A stretch of 64,000 nt of DNA from Undaria pinnatifida (GCA_012845835.1 JABAKD010000022.1:1491501-1555500), one strand, 5' to 3'. Positions 12,263 through 25,139 are shown, counted from the first letter of the stretch. Numbers and translations: made by a program. The notes: a model not told the origin generated them from the letters alone.

Positions 12263-12800
12263 AAATGTACCGAGGCTCCGACTCTGTGATAAGAACTGCA
12301 GAGGTGGCACCGAAGTGTCTGTTAGGATCACTTGTGGTGGAGAAGAAAAAATAACCGAGTTTGTAAAGTGGCGTTTACGTGGCCAAAAAGTGTAAACTAA
12401 GAGAAGAAGGGAAGAAGTAAAAGAAGTAGCAAGAAGTGATCGACGGGGGGGTACCTTTACCTGATCACGGCATTTTGCCAAAGCTACGGGCAGGTACACT
12501 CTACGGCAGCCGGTCCTGTTTCCTGCAACGATCTATGTAACGTCCTCGTAATGCTCTAAGTAACGTTCTCTGTAACGCTCTTCTGCTAGTTATGGTGGTA
12601 AGCTGATTGACCTGTACTACGATCAACTTCTCGATACAGGTAGGTTGATTCTTATCCAGCATACCGGCTGGACAGAACAAACTAATATGTCTTTCGTATC
12701 ATTTCTATTCATCCGCATCTAGAACCATGATGCTTAGTTTACTCAAGATAGTGACTACTAATCAACTTGGTGCCATTGGACTGCAGAATCCATATGCCAG
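12263..12800 (+). repeat. Intra-unit duplication, unit A, copy 1
   Basis: The segment beginning gtaccgaggctccgactctg recurs about 3.5 kb later in the same unit at 15807-16350. Both copies include the CTCTGTAACG / TATGTAACGT repeats and the sequence before a conserved actcaagatagtgact. The pair is more diverged than unit A is from unit B, so the duplication is older than the array. Confidence 0.85.
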
Positions 12801-13736
12801 TACGCCCCTGTTTGATGATAATTCAGTAGCTAGATGAACTTGATACTCTAAACAATAAATACAAACGGTACACCATATTTAGACCTCTGTGTGTAAACAG
12901 CGATAGTATGGAGTTCACCATTCACTCAAGAAAATGAAAATGCGAATGAAACAATCAATATATCAGATCTGTTGTATGAACAGCTTATGCATGGACGAAG
13001 TCATGTCACAACATACTACACGTGGTGTAATTACCAACGAGGAACACCCTAGATAAGAAGCGCAAACCAATCTGCTGGTTGTTACACACGCCCCCTGAAT
13101 TAATACATAGAGCTGCATGAAACCAAAGAAAATAGACAAATTTGGACCCTGATCCAGAAAAAAAGTGAAAATGCGTACTATTCAGTTTTATACAGGTACG
13201 TACGTACTTAAAAGAAAATCTGCGAATGTAGGTAGCACGGAAATAGACTATGAGTATAGTCGTACCACAAAAGCTGTATTCGTGATGCTGCTTTGATGAT
13301 CAGCGAGTTGTATCACAAAAGCTATAGACTATTCGTGATGCTTTTTTGATGATCAACGAGTTACATCCTAGAAAAAAAAAGGTGAAGAAAGAATCTTGTA
13401 CGTTTACCGCGCCCCCTTAATTTAACCTAGAACACGTAAGAAATTGAAAAAATCGACGAAAACTGTGGACGTGTAAACTTAGTCCAGTGTTGCACGTAAA
13501 AGTGTACCACGTTCAGTGTGCGAGCTTGTATGCATGATACACACTCGAAAGAAAGCTATATAGCAGAGAAAAAAAGCCACACACTCAAAAACATGGTACC
13601 TCGTAGACGTCAGTCAGTAGACTGAAGCAGTACAAATGGGTACTTACCAGTCAGTTGTATGAGCTTGTATGAGACTTGTACTCATATGTACGAGTACTAT
13701 ACAGCAGAGCCAATCGAGAAACCTCAAAGGTAACAA
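12801..13736 (+). other. AT-rich interval of the unit, no gene seen
   Basis: This AT-rich stretch has few open frames and matches 26771-27690 in unit B with scattered indels. It contains a local tandem duplication (13264-13370, repeat tcacaaaagct ... gatgatcaacgagtt, also in B at about 27227-27326). I see no coding signal. Confidence 0.5.
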
Positions 13737-13761
13737 CCCCCCCCCCCCCCCCCCCCCCCCC
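13737..13761 (+). repeat. C25 homopolymer, unit A
   Basis: Twenty-five consecutive C. In unit B the same site (about 27699-27713) is short and interrupted (acccccccgcccccccc-like). The long pure run is private to unit A. Confidence 0.98.
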
Positions 13762-13804
13762 TCGAGAAAAGCGAATAAGAAAAACCTGTAAAACAAAAAA
13801 CGAT

Positions 13805-14254
13805 CTATTGGTACTGTAGTTTGATGTGCTTTCCTGGTGAGCTGATGTGTTGTACATGAAGTAGTGATGATCTTCGTGCCTGCGCTGCTGCGTGGATGTG
13901 ATGGATGATGTGCTCCTGCATAGAGGTATGCTCGTGAAGTGATGCTGCTGCTGCTGATATTGATGACGAAATGAAGAAGTGATGAATTTTTTGCCTGTTG
14001 CTGTTGGTGCTGAAAAGGCTCGCCCTGCTCTTGTCTTCATAGCTGTAGAACCAGCGTATCATAGAAGAAACAAACGCGTAGTTATCGACAATGCTGTTGC
14101 AAATGATCACTTCATGGCCCAATAAAAAAACAGATCGATTGCACAGCACGAAAAATGCGGCGCAAGGTAAATCTTCATCCCCATAGAAGAACGAAAAACC
14201 CTGTGGAACACCCAATATTTGGCGTTTTCCCGAAGCGGATGGGCCGATGAACAC
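13805..14254 (-). other. Minus-strand open frame with a weak P-loop-like string, unit A
   Basis: The frame begins near Met-Phe-Ile-Gly-Pro-Ser-Ala-Ser-Gly-Lys-Arg. This resembles a Walker A string but lacks the Ser/Thr after Lys. In unit B (27768-28187) the string is altered (Leu for Ser, Cys after Lys) and a 15-base segment is missing. The rest is low-complexity Ser/Ala/His. It is most likely not a functional gene. Confidence 0.15.
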
Positions 14255-14309
14255 GTTTTTTATTTCATGCCAGACCTCAAGAAGTACGTGGCAGGTCCAG
14301 GGTTTGGTT

Positions 14310-14735
14310 GAAATGTTGGGGCGATGCGCATGATGAAGGAGTTGGTGCTGGTGTCGCTTGGCTGGCTGTTGTTGAATATGTAGATGACCATGTGCTCCGC
14401 GTTGATCGTTCCATGAATGCTATGGTGGACTATTTGTTATGCATCCTGAAGCTTGTGCTTGGAGGTTTCTCGGTCTACACGGATACCTGAGCGAGAAGCC
14501 TGTGTCGAGCGTGGCCGATGTAATGATGTGGTCGGTGAAGTGTTAGTCTGTGTTGTACATGGCGATACTCCTTCCGTGGTAAGTACTACTGCTGTTGTAC
14601 GAGTAGTCGCTGATGAAACTGATGTGGTTGTCCCAGCTGTTTTAGTAGTCGTGAGTACTACTGCGGTTGCAGATGGTGCTTTGATGGAGGAGAAGTACGC
14701 GTGCGGATGAAGTCGCTGCAGGTGCTGCTGTTGTT
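14310..14735 (+). other. Segment present in unit A, deleted in unit B
   Basis: In unit B, ggagatgttggtggctaaag (28247) joins two points that are about 430 bases apart in unit A (ttgaaatgttgggg at 14308 and tgttggctaaagtcgatg at 14732). Both edges share a tgttgg word, so a deletion between short direct repeats is plausible. The segment is rich in GTTG/GTAGT words. Confidence 0.65.
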
Positions 14736-15435
14736 GGCTAAAGTCGATGATGGAGCAGTTGCAGCTGGGCGGTATGCACCCATCAGTGTGATGTCGATGT
14801 GGTGTTGGCCGAATTGACCATGGCAGAAGTGACGGCGAGCACCGTGTTTCATCTCCCCCCAGTGAAACGTTACGGTATTAGTCCGTGCTATGCAATTTGT
14901 ATCAAGATTTATTGTGTGCAAGGAAAGCTAGTTCCCTCGTCGATCCATTGCGTGCAAAGAAAGTTTGAACTCGATGACCTGACTCGGCATTAAGATCAGG
15001 TCGCAGCTGCTCTACAGACAATCAGCAAACGTATATCGCCCCTTCGTATTGAACAAAGGCCCGTAATTTCCCTTGATGTTGAGAGTATTGTTCCTTCGGT
15101 GTCTCAATATGTGTCTCGCGCATGCAAGCGTAAGGGCAGTTGCTGGAAGAAAAATACTTTGCTCCACCAAGTCTGACACTAGTAGGTTTAGGCGTGAAAG
15201 CGTTGGAAGAAGGTGCTGGAGGTGAATGCCTCGAATAGACATATATATCCCGTATAGGCAGGAAGGGAATTCCCAGATGCCCCGTATAGGCGTAAAACCT
15301 CGTAAAGGCAGGAGGGGATGCTCCCGATGCTACGTGGAGTAGCTGATTCGTCAACAACCTGACTGCGTGTTGCAGCGCGTACAGATCTACTCGTCGTATT
15401 TTATCAAGATGCACAAGGAATGATTCATTTTACGT

Positions 15436-15575
15436 ATTTCGCGTCTGATAGCGGGAAAATACGATTTCGATAACATCTTTGCGCGTCTTAATAGCGAGAA
15501 ACCGGACTCATTGCCTGCTACACGCGTGATAGCGCGAACAGCCTCCTTACCTGCTTTGCACGTGATAGCGTGGGA
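15436..15575 (+). repeat. Spaced short direct repeat around TGATAGCG, unit A
   Basis: Four copies of a short motif (tctgatagcggg, cttaatagcgag, cgtgatagcgcg, cgtgatagcgtg) at 35-50 base spacing, all in one direction. Unit B has the same (28965-29100). The spacing is irregular and the repeat short, so this is a decayed tandem repeat and not a CRISPR array. Confidence 0.6.
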
Positions 15576-15806
15576 GCAGGGTCCCTTCTCGAATATCCCT
15601 GATGTGCTTGGCGTACATAAAGATGCGATGCCTCGATGTCAAGGCTGATCTTGATCCTTGAAGAAAATACCCCGCACAGCAGAAAGTGGGGACCGTTCTT
15701 CGCACTCGTTGGAAAGCGTATCAATGTCAGCGGGACGCCGTTGGATGGTGCCAGACGATAGGTACATCAAAGGCGACGAGGCTCGCAACATGAAGGGAAT
15801 ATGTGT

Positions 15807-16350
15807 ACCGAGGCTCCGACTCTGTGATAAGAGCTGCAGAGGTGGCACCGAAGTGCCTGTTAGGATCATTTGTGGTGGAGAAGAAAAATGACATAGTTTG
15901 GAAAGTGGCGCTTATGTGGCCAAAAGGAGGAAACTAAGCGAAGATGAGAACAAAATTAAGGAGTAGGAAGGAGTGATCGAGGTGGGGGATGCTTTCACCT
16001 GATCAGGGGATTATGCCCAAGCTCCGGGCAGGTGCACTCTGCGCCAGCCCGTCCTGTTCCCTGCAACGTTCTATGTAACGTCCTTGCAATGTTTCAAGTT
16101 ACGTTCTCTGTAATGTTCTTCTGATAGTTATGGTCGTAAGCTGACTACCCTGTACTACGATCAACTTCCCGATACAGGTAGGTTGATTCGTGTACAGTAT
16201 GCCAACTAGAAAGAACAAACTTCCATGTATGTCGCATCATTTTTATTTTGTCCGCGCCTAGAACTTTGATTCTCAGTTTATTCAAGATAGTGACTTCAGT
16301 AATAACCAAAAAGATCTTATTGGACATTAGAATCAACATTCCAATATCCT
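15807..16350 (+). repeat. Intra-unit duplication, unit A, copy 2
   Basis: Second member of the pair at 12263-12800, in the same orientation. The counterpart pair in unit B is 26225-26770 and 29328-29860. Confidence 0.85.
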
Positions 16351-17588
16351 AGACCCTTTCACCATAGATAGTAGGCAGCAACGAAAAAAAAGCCGTCGGG
16401 ACGTCCGGGCAGGCTATCATACGATGACTCGTCTTAGAACTTACCAGGCAGAGGCAGACACAAAAGGAGCTGTCGTTTCGGGCAGGATACAACGACTCAC
16501 CCTAAACCCTCCCGCGGTTGATGAGAGCCGGCGAAATTTTAGCTGGCCCTTCGGGCAGGCTACAACTTATAGAAAGGAGATATGGCGCCGTGGTGCAGCA
16601 GTGACATCGTGCTATGTGCGCCATTCATTGTGGAGGCAAGGGACATGTACAAGACGAGGGACAACAAATACCTCGTACCCTGCTGGTATGATAGACTACA
16701 AATGCGACACAAACGCTGACGTCTCGAGTACTCGCATTCTGTCATTCTCATTGCTGCCGTATTTCACTGGCACGATGATTGGTGACTGACTGAAACTAAC
16801 TGCTGGGATGGCCAGAGGACGGCCTGTTATTTTTGAAAGGACTGCGAACTGTGCGCAAGTTGACACTCAGGGGCCATGATATCACTTGCCTGCTGCTGTT
16901 TCTGCTACTCGTATGTTTTGCTGATGACGTGAATTAATGTGAAGCGCGAATTGGGAAACCCGTGCGTTAAAGCATATGATGACTGTCCACCTCTTTGCCC
17001 AGTACCATCCTGCCAGTGCCACGCATGGCTGCTTCGTAGGGATTAATCGTCGACAATCGAAGGTCGAGGCATTGCTCCATGATGTATTAATGTATTGCTC
17101 AATGAGGTGAGGTGTTCATCAATTCATTGGTTCTAGCGTGTTGCGTGTGGAGTGTGGACTGTCGGAATGTTGAATGTTCATGTTTTGCGGCGAAATTATT
17201 CCATGAACCGGAACGAAAAAGTGCGGCGGGATTATACGACGACAGTCACGTGCAATGTTTTCCTCGTATGATATCGTTGAAAGCTCGCACACCCCACAAG
17301 CTCGCACGCTCGCACACATTTTCTGTCCAGCCTTCTGCCCGACAATCTGACGCGTCCGCCACGCGAGTAGACAGCCACCTGCAACGACAGCCCATCGCGA
17401 AGCGATCAAGCACAGCCAGCACTTACGAACCTGTCTTGCAGTCAGCACGTGCCTCGTGCTTCTTTCGCACGCAAGCGTTTACCGGCTGAGAGAGTTTCGC
17501 GCTGTTGGACCTACAATATTCAGCAGATAGATTCAACGGTGCTCTCGGCGATAATTACGGACTCCGGAGGAGGTTATTCGGTGGAGCC

Positions 17589-19987
17589 ATGGCGGCCATT
17601 GTGAGTGCTCCCACCGCCCCCGATGTGACGACTATGACATGGCATAACATGTCATCATGACACGACACGACCTACTGTACGTAGGCCGACGAGAACGATG
17701 TGTGATGCGGCATGAAGAAGGGTTAGGAACTATTGCAGGAGGAAATGTGCAGTCATCATAACATGGCACCTGTTTCTTGCGTTGGAGAAGACTCACGTAT
17801 CGCCCATTTCTCGGTTGGGACGCGAGCACGTCGTGTCCGCCGCAGTTCAACGCAAGGAGCCGTGCTACGCACAAGCACAGCATGATTCTGATCGAGTATT
17901 GCTTCACGCTCGCAGTGCCGGTAGGAGCAGAAAATTGGCAGAACCAAACTCACCATTTTATCTTGTCCCCCATATCTTCCTTTTTCGCAACCTTTATATC
18001 GTAGTTTTGCGGACAATATTACGCTGCTGCATTATCATCATGACAACGTCCTCCACCCCATCCCTCGTTTGTTGCGATGCTGACTTGCAGGGCGACCTGT
18101 TTTCTTTCATACGTCAATTCGTCGACAAGCGCACAAGGGTGATCTTGGAGATCATCAAACACGCCACGACGCAGTGGATGATGTGGTCGGTGAGATCACG
18201 GCAACGCAATATTTGTTTCCAAACTGCGCTGTGACAATCGCCAATCCCTACTTCTGTTGTATTTTGGTATGTAGCAGCACTCTGTAGTAGCAATGTAGGC
18301 ACTCCACACAGAGCACTGTGCGTCACGTGTGAATGAAACCATGATCGTTTTTCTGCTTGAGGCAGAGTTACAGTGCGGTACGCTTACTTACTCATTAGAC
18401 ACAGGGTGGTAAGAAAGGCAGGCTGAGTTTACTGGGAAGTGTGGATGTTGGGGAACTTTTCGTACTGCAGTTAGTGTAGGGCGCACCCCCTTCCAAATGA
18501 GAAACCCCACCCCGGGTCCGTATTACTGTTGCTTATCGGGTGCCCGCTACTAATAAAGCTGGTATTACCTCCTACGAGGTGTTTGTTGCCTCCTATGTGC
18601 AGCTACAGAATAGGTCTAGCCAATGTTGTGGCATGACAACAACGGAGGCACAATCCAAACGTTGTTCGAATCAGATGCTTAAGAAGGTCTGCACGGAGTA
18701 TGTCTAGAGTGTATTGTTTCAACACTGCTATGATAGCAGTCTCGATCGTCAATTCTTGATGTTGGTTTCCATGTCAACCAGAAAGAGGGTGTGTCAACGG
18801 CGCTTGCTCTACCGCCCAGCACGACCCCTCGTAGCATTACCCAACCGGAAATAGCGTTTGTTTTCCGCTCCTTTGTGACGACTTTCAGGCTGGCGTGATG
18901 AACGCGGTGAGCGAGTTCTGGCAGCAAAGTCAGGCGTCATCCGGACCCCCCGAGAACGTCGTTGAAGGCCTACCGAGCAGAGTTCGGGAGGATAGAGTCA
19001 TCGTTGTCAACGACAAGGAGGAGGCCTCACCTAAAGAGGAGGAGACCAAACAAGTGGACGAGGACGACGAGGTAAGGGACAGAGACTGTACGTTGTTCCC
19101 GGGGTCCCGTGCGGAGGGGGTAGGGTAGGTCACGACTTGCGTACAGAATACGAAATCCTTGTTACTTCACGCTGGCCTTTGTTGGCACCATGAGGGCGTT
19201 TGCTCGAAGTGTCTTTTCCGACCCGACATCGGACGACGGTCCGGTTTCACCGTTTTCAGTAGTCAACATTTCCAACTGGGTGCAATAGCTTCGCCGTGAA
19301 TCGTGAGAAAGCGGACACTATTTTTGCCATTATCGCTAACCACGGCATTGATAGAAACAACGTGCCAGGTGCTACGGTAGGATGAAGGCGCCGAGTTGTA
19401 TGCTCTACGTGTGAGTTAAACGCGGTACTCGCATGACCTCTGTCTGGCATGCTGTATCATATATCGGATTCCATTTTCAAGTTGACCGTGAGCGGCGAAA
19501 AAAAAAGAACGTCGAACCGCCAAGCCGGGCTCGACGGTTGACGCATGCTATGATCGTAGAGGTTACACGCGGTGCGCTGTTATCTGAGGAGCCGTGGTTG
19601 CTTAAAAGAGGTTATGCACCTACCGCCGAACACATAAACTAACAAAAAAGAAAGTGCGCGGGTCCCTGATGGATAAACCCATGTTCTAGGTATAGACTAC
19701 AGGGGCTGATACTGGAAAGAAAGCCATGGCATTTTGACGATAATAGGTTAAGGAGACCAGTTGCTTAAACAACACTTTACCCAAGAAGTACCACCCCTAC
19801 ATCTCTAATGAATAGCTTTTTCAACGATATTTGTGTTGCTCAGGTGGCTAAGGAGGTGTTCGTCCCAATACCAAAGAGCAGCAAGGCCAAGAAGGCCCAC
19901 AATGGGGTGCGCCGGAGCTCCAAAAAGAAGGGCGCGAAGAGCCGCGCGGCGTACAGTCTCAGGGGTGTTAGCGGAGACGTACAGTAG
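17589..19987 (+). CDS. Unrecognised four-exon gene, array copy B
   Basis: This is the second copy of the array gene. Its exons are 17589-17600, 18091-18189, 18889-19071 and 19844-19987. Splice sites are intact (donors GTGAGT, GTGAGA, GTAAGG; acceptors GCAG, TCAG, TCAG) and there are no internal stops. It is the most divergent copy: against A it changes Ser-Gln to Thr-Gln and Thr to Met in exon 2. In exon 3 it changes Asn to Ser, Pro to Ala, Phe to Val, Thr to Pro and Glu to Gln. Exon 4 changes are all silent. The basic C-terminal tail is identical in protein sequence to the other copies. The open frame upstream of the ATG is also present here. No domain is recognised. Confidence 0.58.
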
Positions 19988-20873
19988 TCGCGCCTCCTGG
20001 AGTAATGGCGGCGAGTATTTGATCGCAAAACATCGGCGCAAGCGATGTTACATGGCGCTTGTTGTGCGGTTTGGACTTGGTTCGCAGGTCATTTTGAGCG
20101 AGCTACGTTCGTGCTCTTCTTGGACCACAAGGTGTGACTTCTGCGTGTACTTCTGCGTGTTGCGTGCAGCTTCGGCATGATTGGCAGGTCTTGCTGAGGG
20201 ACGTCCCCACTGTGCTCTGTACCGTTCGCTGAGTGTCTGTGCAGCTTTTGGTGGGGAGCTTTGTTCCCTGTGGAGTTTGCTGAGGCACCTACAATAGAAG
20301 CAGGAGTATCGACCACCAGCATACGAATTGCTGATGCTGGTGCTGCTTCTGCTGTTGCTGCTTGCAGCTGTTTCCGTACCCTGTCATGTATTCTGTAGGA
20401 TATACCTCATCTTCGTTTGCATATGCTGCCAATAATGAACCTTCCTGATTTATTGTTCAACGAGATATTATCTATGCAGTTTCTTCAGCTGGTGCGAGAG
20501 ATACCTCGTCATCATTAGCGCAGACTGCCCAGGACGAGCCACATATAGAATCTGCCCAACAAAACACTGCCCAACTATGTAGCATCGTCACGTCGTGCAG
20601 TTTTGTAGTGTGTTTAGGCATTGTCGGACAGAAAGGTGAAGCCGTTTTTCTCATACGGCTGGCGGAAGCTGGGCAGCTGTATCGTTAGGAAAGGGTTTGA
20701 TATCGTGATGATTGATGCTGTCTGTTATCGACATGTTCCGAATATTTCTGTTGTTGGGTAGCTGTGTCGATAGGATAGGGTTCGATACCGATACTGGCTA
20801 TCGTCGGCATGCATGGTCTCTACGTGTCTAAGGAGGAGCTACTGCTGAGTCTGCTGCCCCCACTGACTTGCAG

Positions 20874-21155
20874 GTCATGCCGAAAGACTCATCACGCCAG
20901 AAAATAGTCGATTTGTTTTGGGAATCTTTCGACACGAGTAAATTGGGGAACGGGATAATGTCACACAAGTTTAGACGTCGTAGTAGCAGGACGGAAACAG
21001 GCGCTGTACCCGGGTCGCGGCTGTTGGGCGGCGATATCGACGCGATATGGTGTCATGGTCTTAATTTAATAGCCATCTACAACTATGTGCAGCGTGGGTT
21101 TTCATTATCTTGTCTCCGTAGTCACCCGTTTTACACGGTATTAGGAGCGATCTAA
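20874..21155 (+). other. Conserved open frame, unit B, followed by degenerate copies
   Basis: This is the unit B counterpart of the open frame at 4354. It is followed by two poorer copies of its middle part (about 21250-21330 and 21505-21580). In those, the segments around cgtcgtagtagcaggacgga and cggctgttgggcggcgatat are recognisable but out of frame. The segment therefore behaves as a short degenerate tandem repeat in B, which argues against a simple exon. Confidence 0.25.
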
Positions 21156-21179
21156 GCGTCTGTTACGGACGGGAACACC

Positions 21180-21845
21180 CTGCTGCAAGACTATCATACA
21201 AATACATAAACGTCGGTCGATATTTAGTTAGAAATATGTGACGTATTAATAGTGGCAGAGAGAAAGACGGTTCTGTACGGGTTGCGGCCATTGGGCGGCT
21301 GTATCGATACTCGATAAGGGTTTAGATTGATATGGGCGCCTTTATGGCCTCTCGTTTGAGACGGTAGAGCCATCGCCAAGTCTGCTACCCCCACTGGCGG
21401 GCACATCCTGCTGCACCACTATTCTACCAAACCCGGTTGACATATTTATCGAAACACTTTTGTTTGGACGGTTACCAGTTGGTGTAGGGCGTGGTTTCAC
21501 ACCATACCGGACGCCGTAGTAGCAGTGACGAAGCGGATGCTGTACCGGTCGCAGCTGTTGGCTGGCTCAAGCGATGCAGTATGTGTTGATGGCTTTGTTC
21601 CATTTACCATCCGATATGTTGCAGCGAGAGTAATGATCTTCGACACCTTCATGGTCTCTCGTTTGATACTGTAGTGTCACCGGCGAGTCTGCAATGTCCC
21701 TTGGAGGGCAGACGTTTAGAAATGGCTAGACTATGGTTAAGCAGAGGGGGCCCATAGCACGGAAAAGCGAGAGAGCTTCGATAAGATAGAGGGCACACTT
21801 TGCCACATGACTGCTTTGTAATTTGACGGTAGCGTCAGGCAACAT
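21180..21845 (+). other. Unit B-specific segment with degenerate sub-repeats
   Basis: About 0.66 kb absent from A (junction near 4670) and C (junction near 34723). It holds degenerate copies of the neighbouring 20870-21130 segment. Its last 90 bases match the sequence right after the N gap in A. I see no gene. Confidence 0.6.
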
Positions 21846-22989
21846 TGCAGGGTGTGAAAGCGATAGAGCTCTGATGGAATGTTAGAGGTGACGGTTACGC
21901 CGCTGTAGATGATTCGCCCGATTCAACGCCGGCAAGTAGTAAGGCGTCCTACGTGCCCTGTACACAACTTTATGGCGAACAAATAGGTACACCATTCAGT
22001 TTGGTGTTCTTTTCCTAGGGTGGGTTCAATCTGTGCTTCATTGGTTTTCGCCTTCCTCGGTTGGGAGCGTAGAACAACTCGATAGGAAGACCTATCACCC
22101 AATGTTGGGGGTGATCAGGTGATCGTTTTGCTTGGATTAGTTACCGTCTTGTTTTTCGCTCGTTTGTCACTACAGACGAACGCCCTGCCCTGTACAGAGT
22201 AAAATTAAGTTTTTTATGGCTATCTAATTTTTCTTTTCCCGGGAGAGGGGATTAATCTGTGTCTATATATTTTTGCTTTCCTTAGCGTTGAGAGCCTAGC
22301 ACAGGTACAGGAAAACGTATCACTCCGCAAAATGTTGTGCCTGGCTTATGCTGCTCGAATCTTTCGTATTCTGCTCGTCTCTTGACTGCCGACGACCAAG
22401 CGATGAACCAGCTTTTCAGTTGAAATGTTTTATCCACGGCACAGTGTCGCAAGACAAACGGATACTGACAATGTGAAGCTGTTCTTGGGCAAGTGGGGTC
22501 GGGTCATGTTAACCAACAATCGGGGGGCAGCCTGAGCGCCCTCCGAGCACACGCGTTTGTAGGTGAAGGGACAATGGCCGCGTGGATGGAATAAGTCATT
22601 ACCTAATATTCGCGAACGTGGCGGGTTCGTTGATACGGTACGCCAGCGCTTGTACGTTTTTAAACCAAGCATTCGTCACTGACCGAGCTCCTGATCTAGG
22701 GAACAACCAAAAGTGTTTGGATCCATGATCCGATGTGAGTTTTTCGCTAGTATGCGTAAAACGCCTATGACAGCACAGCTTATTCGATTTTGTGTCGGGC
22801 TTTGCTTGAAGCTCTTCCCAACATATATATCTGCTATCGGGTGAAATATGTAACTCCTCAAGTGGGCGCGCATCCCCAGAAATCATTGCTGCCACTCCTC
22901 CAACCGTAGCACGCGTCTCAGGAAGTCGCCGAGAAACGTTACGGGACCCAAACACCACAAACCATCTTCAATCACTTCAACATTCCAGT

Positions 22990-23130
22990 TCGACTCGTGG
23001 AAACTCTGCTTTTCACCCTTAACGGCCTTCTGGACAAGACAAGACCGTGGTCACCGCCGTTTTCCCGTCCCTCCCACGGGGCAACACTTTCCTTTCGTCT
23101 TATATCGCGCCTACAATTCAGCAGTTCCAC
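22990..23130 (+). repeat. Dispersed repeat family 1, member in unit B
   Basis: Unit B counterpart of the element at 5868. The core here reads gaccgtggtcaccgccgttt. Confidence 0.7.
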
Positions 23131-23794
23131 TGGTCGTTGTTGCTGTTTTTTTCAAGAAGTCGAGCATTCGAACATTCGGCGATCGAGACGCATGCTACGA
23201 GTGGGGTATGCTACTGCAGCACCACTCGTTTCTGAGGCTCTTCCCTCTAAGAGGGTTCTGAAACATCATACGGTAGAGTTCTTTCGAAGGCTCTCCGCAT
23301 GAGGACCTCTACATACCACCAAAAAGAACCACCTCATGCTATACTCCCACTTCCCGAGGGACTTTCCACGATAAGTCCCGCGGGGCTCCACAACGAATAC
23401 CGCGGAACTCAGCAACAAATCCCGTGGGAAGTGTCCACCACCGCCACGGCTACCGCCAGCTCCTTCGTGGTCCTAAGGCCCGCCCCGTCCTTCCGGTCGA
23501 GCCCGCAAGTAAGCAAGTGAACCCTCCAGAAGTCGCCCACCCCGACCCTTGTCCCCCTCGTGCCCCTAACCTCTTCTTTCTACATATATTCACGCCCCCG
23601 ACTTCGAAAATGCTTCGAGTTCCAGTACCACTCGTCCCAAAAGCAGGCCATGTTTGTATTTCTTTTGGTTGTACCTTATTTTGGGATTTTTCGCTTCTTG
23701 CTGGACATAAACAATGCATGACGTTATCGTTTATTGTGTTTCTTTGTTCCAGAATATGTTTGGAACACACTACTAACACGGGGATATAAGGTGT

Positions 23795-23862
23795 TGAACA
23801 CCACCACCACCACCACCACCACCACCACCCCCACCACCACTACCACCATCATCACCATCTCC
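23795..23862 (+). repeat. CAC/CAT microsatellite, unit B
   Basis: A run of ccaccaccac triplets with some CCC, TAC and ATC interruptions. The same site is much shorter in unit A sub-copy one (6688-6720) and intermediate in sub-copy two (9490-9520), so its length varies between units. Confidence 0.9.
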
Positions 23863-24237
23863 GCCACCTGGGTAGATCGCGGCCAGAGAGGGATAACTAT
23901 ATCCATAGCTGTTTCAGCTTGTGGGGAACTTCTTCACATCTTCCAGGACAAGACCACTTGCCGCGAGAACCCCACCCTACCGTCCGTCATCCTTGTATAC
24001 TGCAGAACCGACCCAACAATATAATCATGTACAGTAGATTGTGTCCAAAAACGGGGGCGAGTACAACTGCAAAGGAACACCTCTTTGGGGCTTGAGAGGT
24101 TAAACGTGCCGCGATAAATGACGGTTACAACACCGATCATACCAAGCAGCCCATGCCGCTCAGGTAGGGTATGCGTTCGAACGGCAACCCAAGGAGCTCT
24201 GCGACACGCGTGAAGCATGGTGATGCAGTGGAAAGAT

Positions 24238-24312
24238 TCCTCTATTGCCGGTTGAACAGTGCCTATTGTCTGTGTACTGCTGGTAAAGAAATCGCTTGGC
24301 ACAACTGGACCA
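24238..24312 (-). repeat. Dispersed repeat family 2 fragment, unit B
   Basis: Unit B counterpart of the fragment at 9905. It matches the reverse complement of the terminal array at 63699-63990 through ttgccggttgaacagtgcc and aaatcgcttggcacaactgg. Confidence 0.75.
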
Positions 24313-25139
24313 CGCCATTAGAAAAGGAGTGAATACCAGAATTTCAATAGTGCCAGTGTCCGGTATAGTGCTGGCAGTTACTATTGACTAGCACATAGCC
24401 ACACTATAGGACAACAGGTTGTTTTTGCTGTCCGTAACCGCTTATAAATCAAATTTGTTTCTACTGTTGCATCGGCGGTTGATGTTGCAATTTTTTTTTT
24501 GAAAAACGGTTGAATTTACCGCAAAATGTTTTTATCGTTATACTTGGATGATTGATTATGTTGGTTGTCCTCATGAACACGACGGTTACGATCCATCTTA
24601 TATCAGGGAGTTCCATATATTGGTAAGGAATATCGTGTATTTTGTGTGAGACGACACTCGGCGGAATGGATTGGGGTTATTTTGCCGTACGATTTCCTTC
24701 ATGAAGCGCCATGAGCTGTCACTTGTTGTTTAGCTCCATAGGAGACCGAGTCAGGCTGGACGGCTGAATAATACAAGCGAGAGTTCTGTGTCGCCGTCTT
24801 GAGTCACCACCAAGCCTTCCCGCACCAGCTGCGTCTACACCTTTAGAAGACTATCAACAGACTCACCGTCGCCATCGAGTAGTAGGCGAGGAGTGCAGAG
24901 CCAATAGCCATAGCCCATACACTCAACCCGCCCGGAAAAATATGGTTGGCAAATCTGAAAGGTTTCAAGGGTTCGTTTAATTGGGTATGTGTTCTAGGAT
25001 ACCTCGGGTACCACATCTGACCACGTCTGCTCGCTAGTGGTGATACTCAGGTATGTGCGAGCACTCACAACGTGCATACCCTACCATACATACCTTGTTG
25101 AGTTTTACAGGTTCACGCTTAGCCGGAAAATCGAAGAAG

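Larger units (their letters stand above)
15..16546 (+). repeat. Giant tandem repeat, unit A (about 16.5 kb)
   Basis: The sequence from the start of the window recurs as a direct repeat. The landmark cccttcgggcaggctacaac is at 15, 16547 and (starting one to two bases differently) 30067. Corresponding segments align by eye over their whole length with only a few differences per hundred bases. Unit A is about 3 kb longer than unit B. Most of the excess is a second copy of the 4.7-6.9 kb block at 7.5-9.8 kb. Smaller extra pieces lie near 10.8-11.2 kb and 14.3-14.7 kb. The landmark edge is arbitrary, and the array probably continues to the left of the window. The unit contains one spliced gene (1067-3476). 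Confidence 0.95.

Noticed and set aside
13805-14254. P-loop-like minus-strand frame
   Set aside because: The Walker A Ser/Thr is missing. The unit B copy has altered residues, a deletion and no constraint, and most of the frame is low complexity.
15436-15575. Regularly spaced short repeats resembling a CRISPR array
   Set aside because: The motif is only about 9 bases with uneven spacing. The host sequence is a eukaryotic nuclear repeat, and the whole stretch is copied in unit B.
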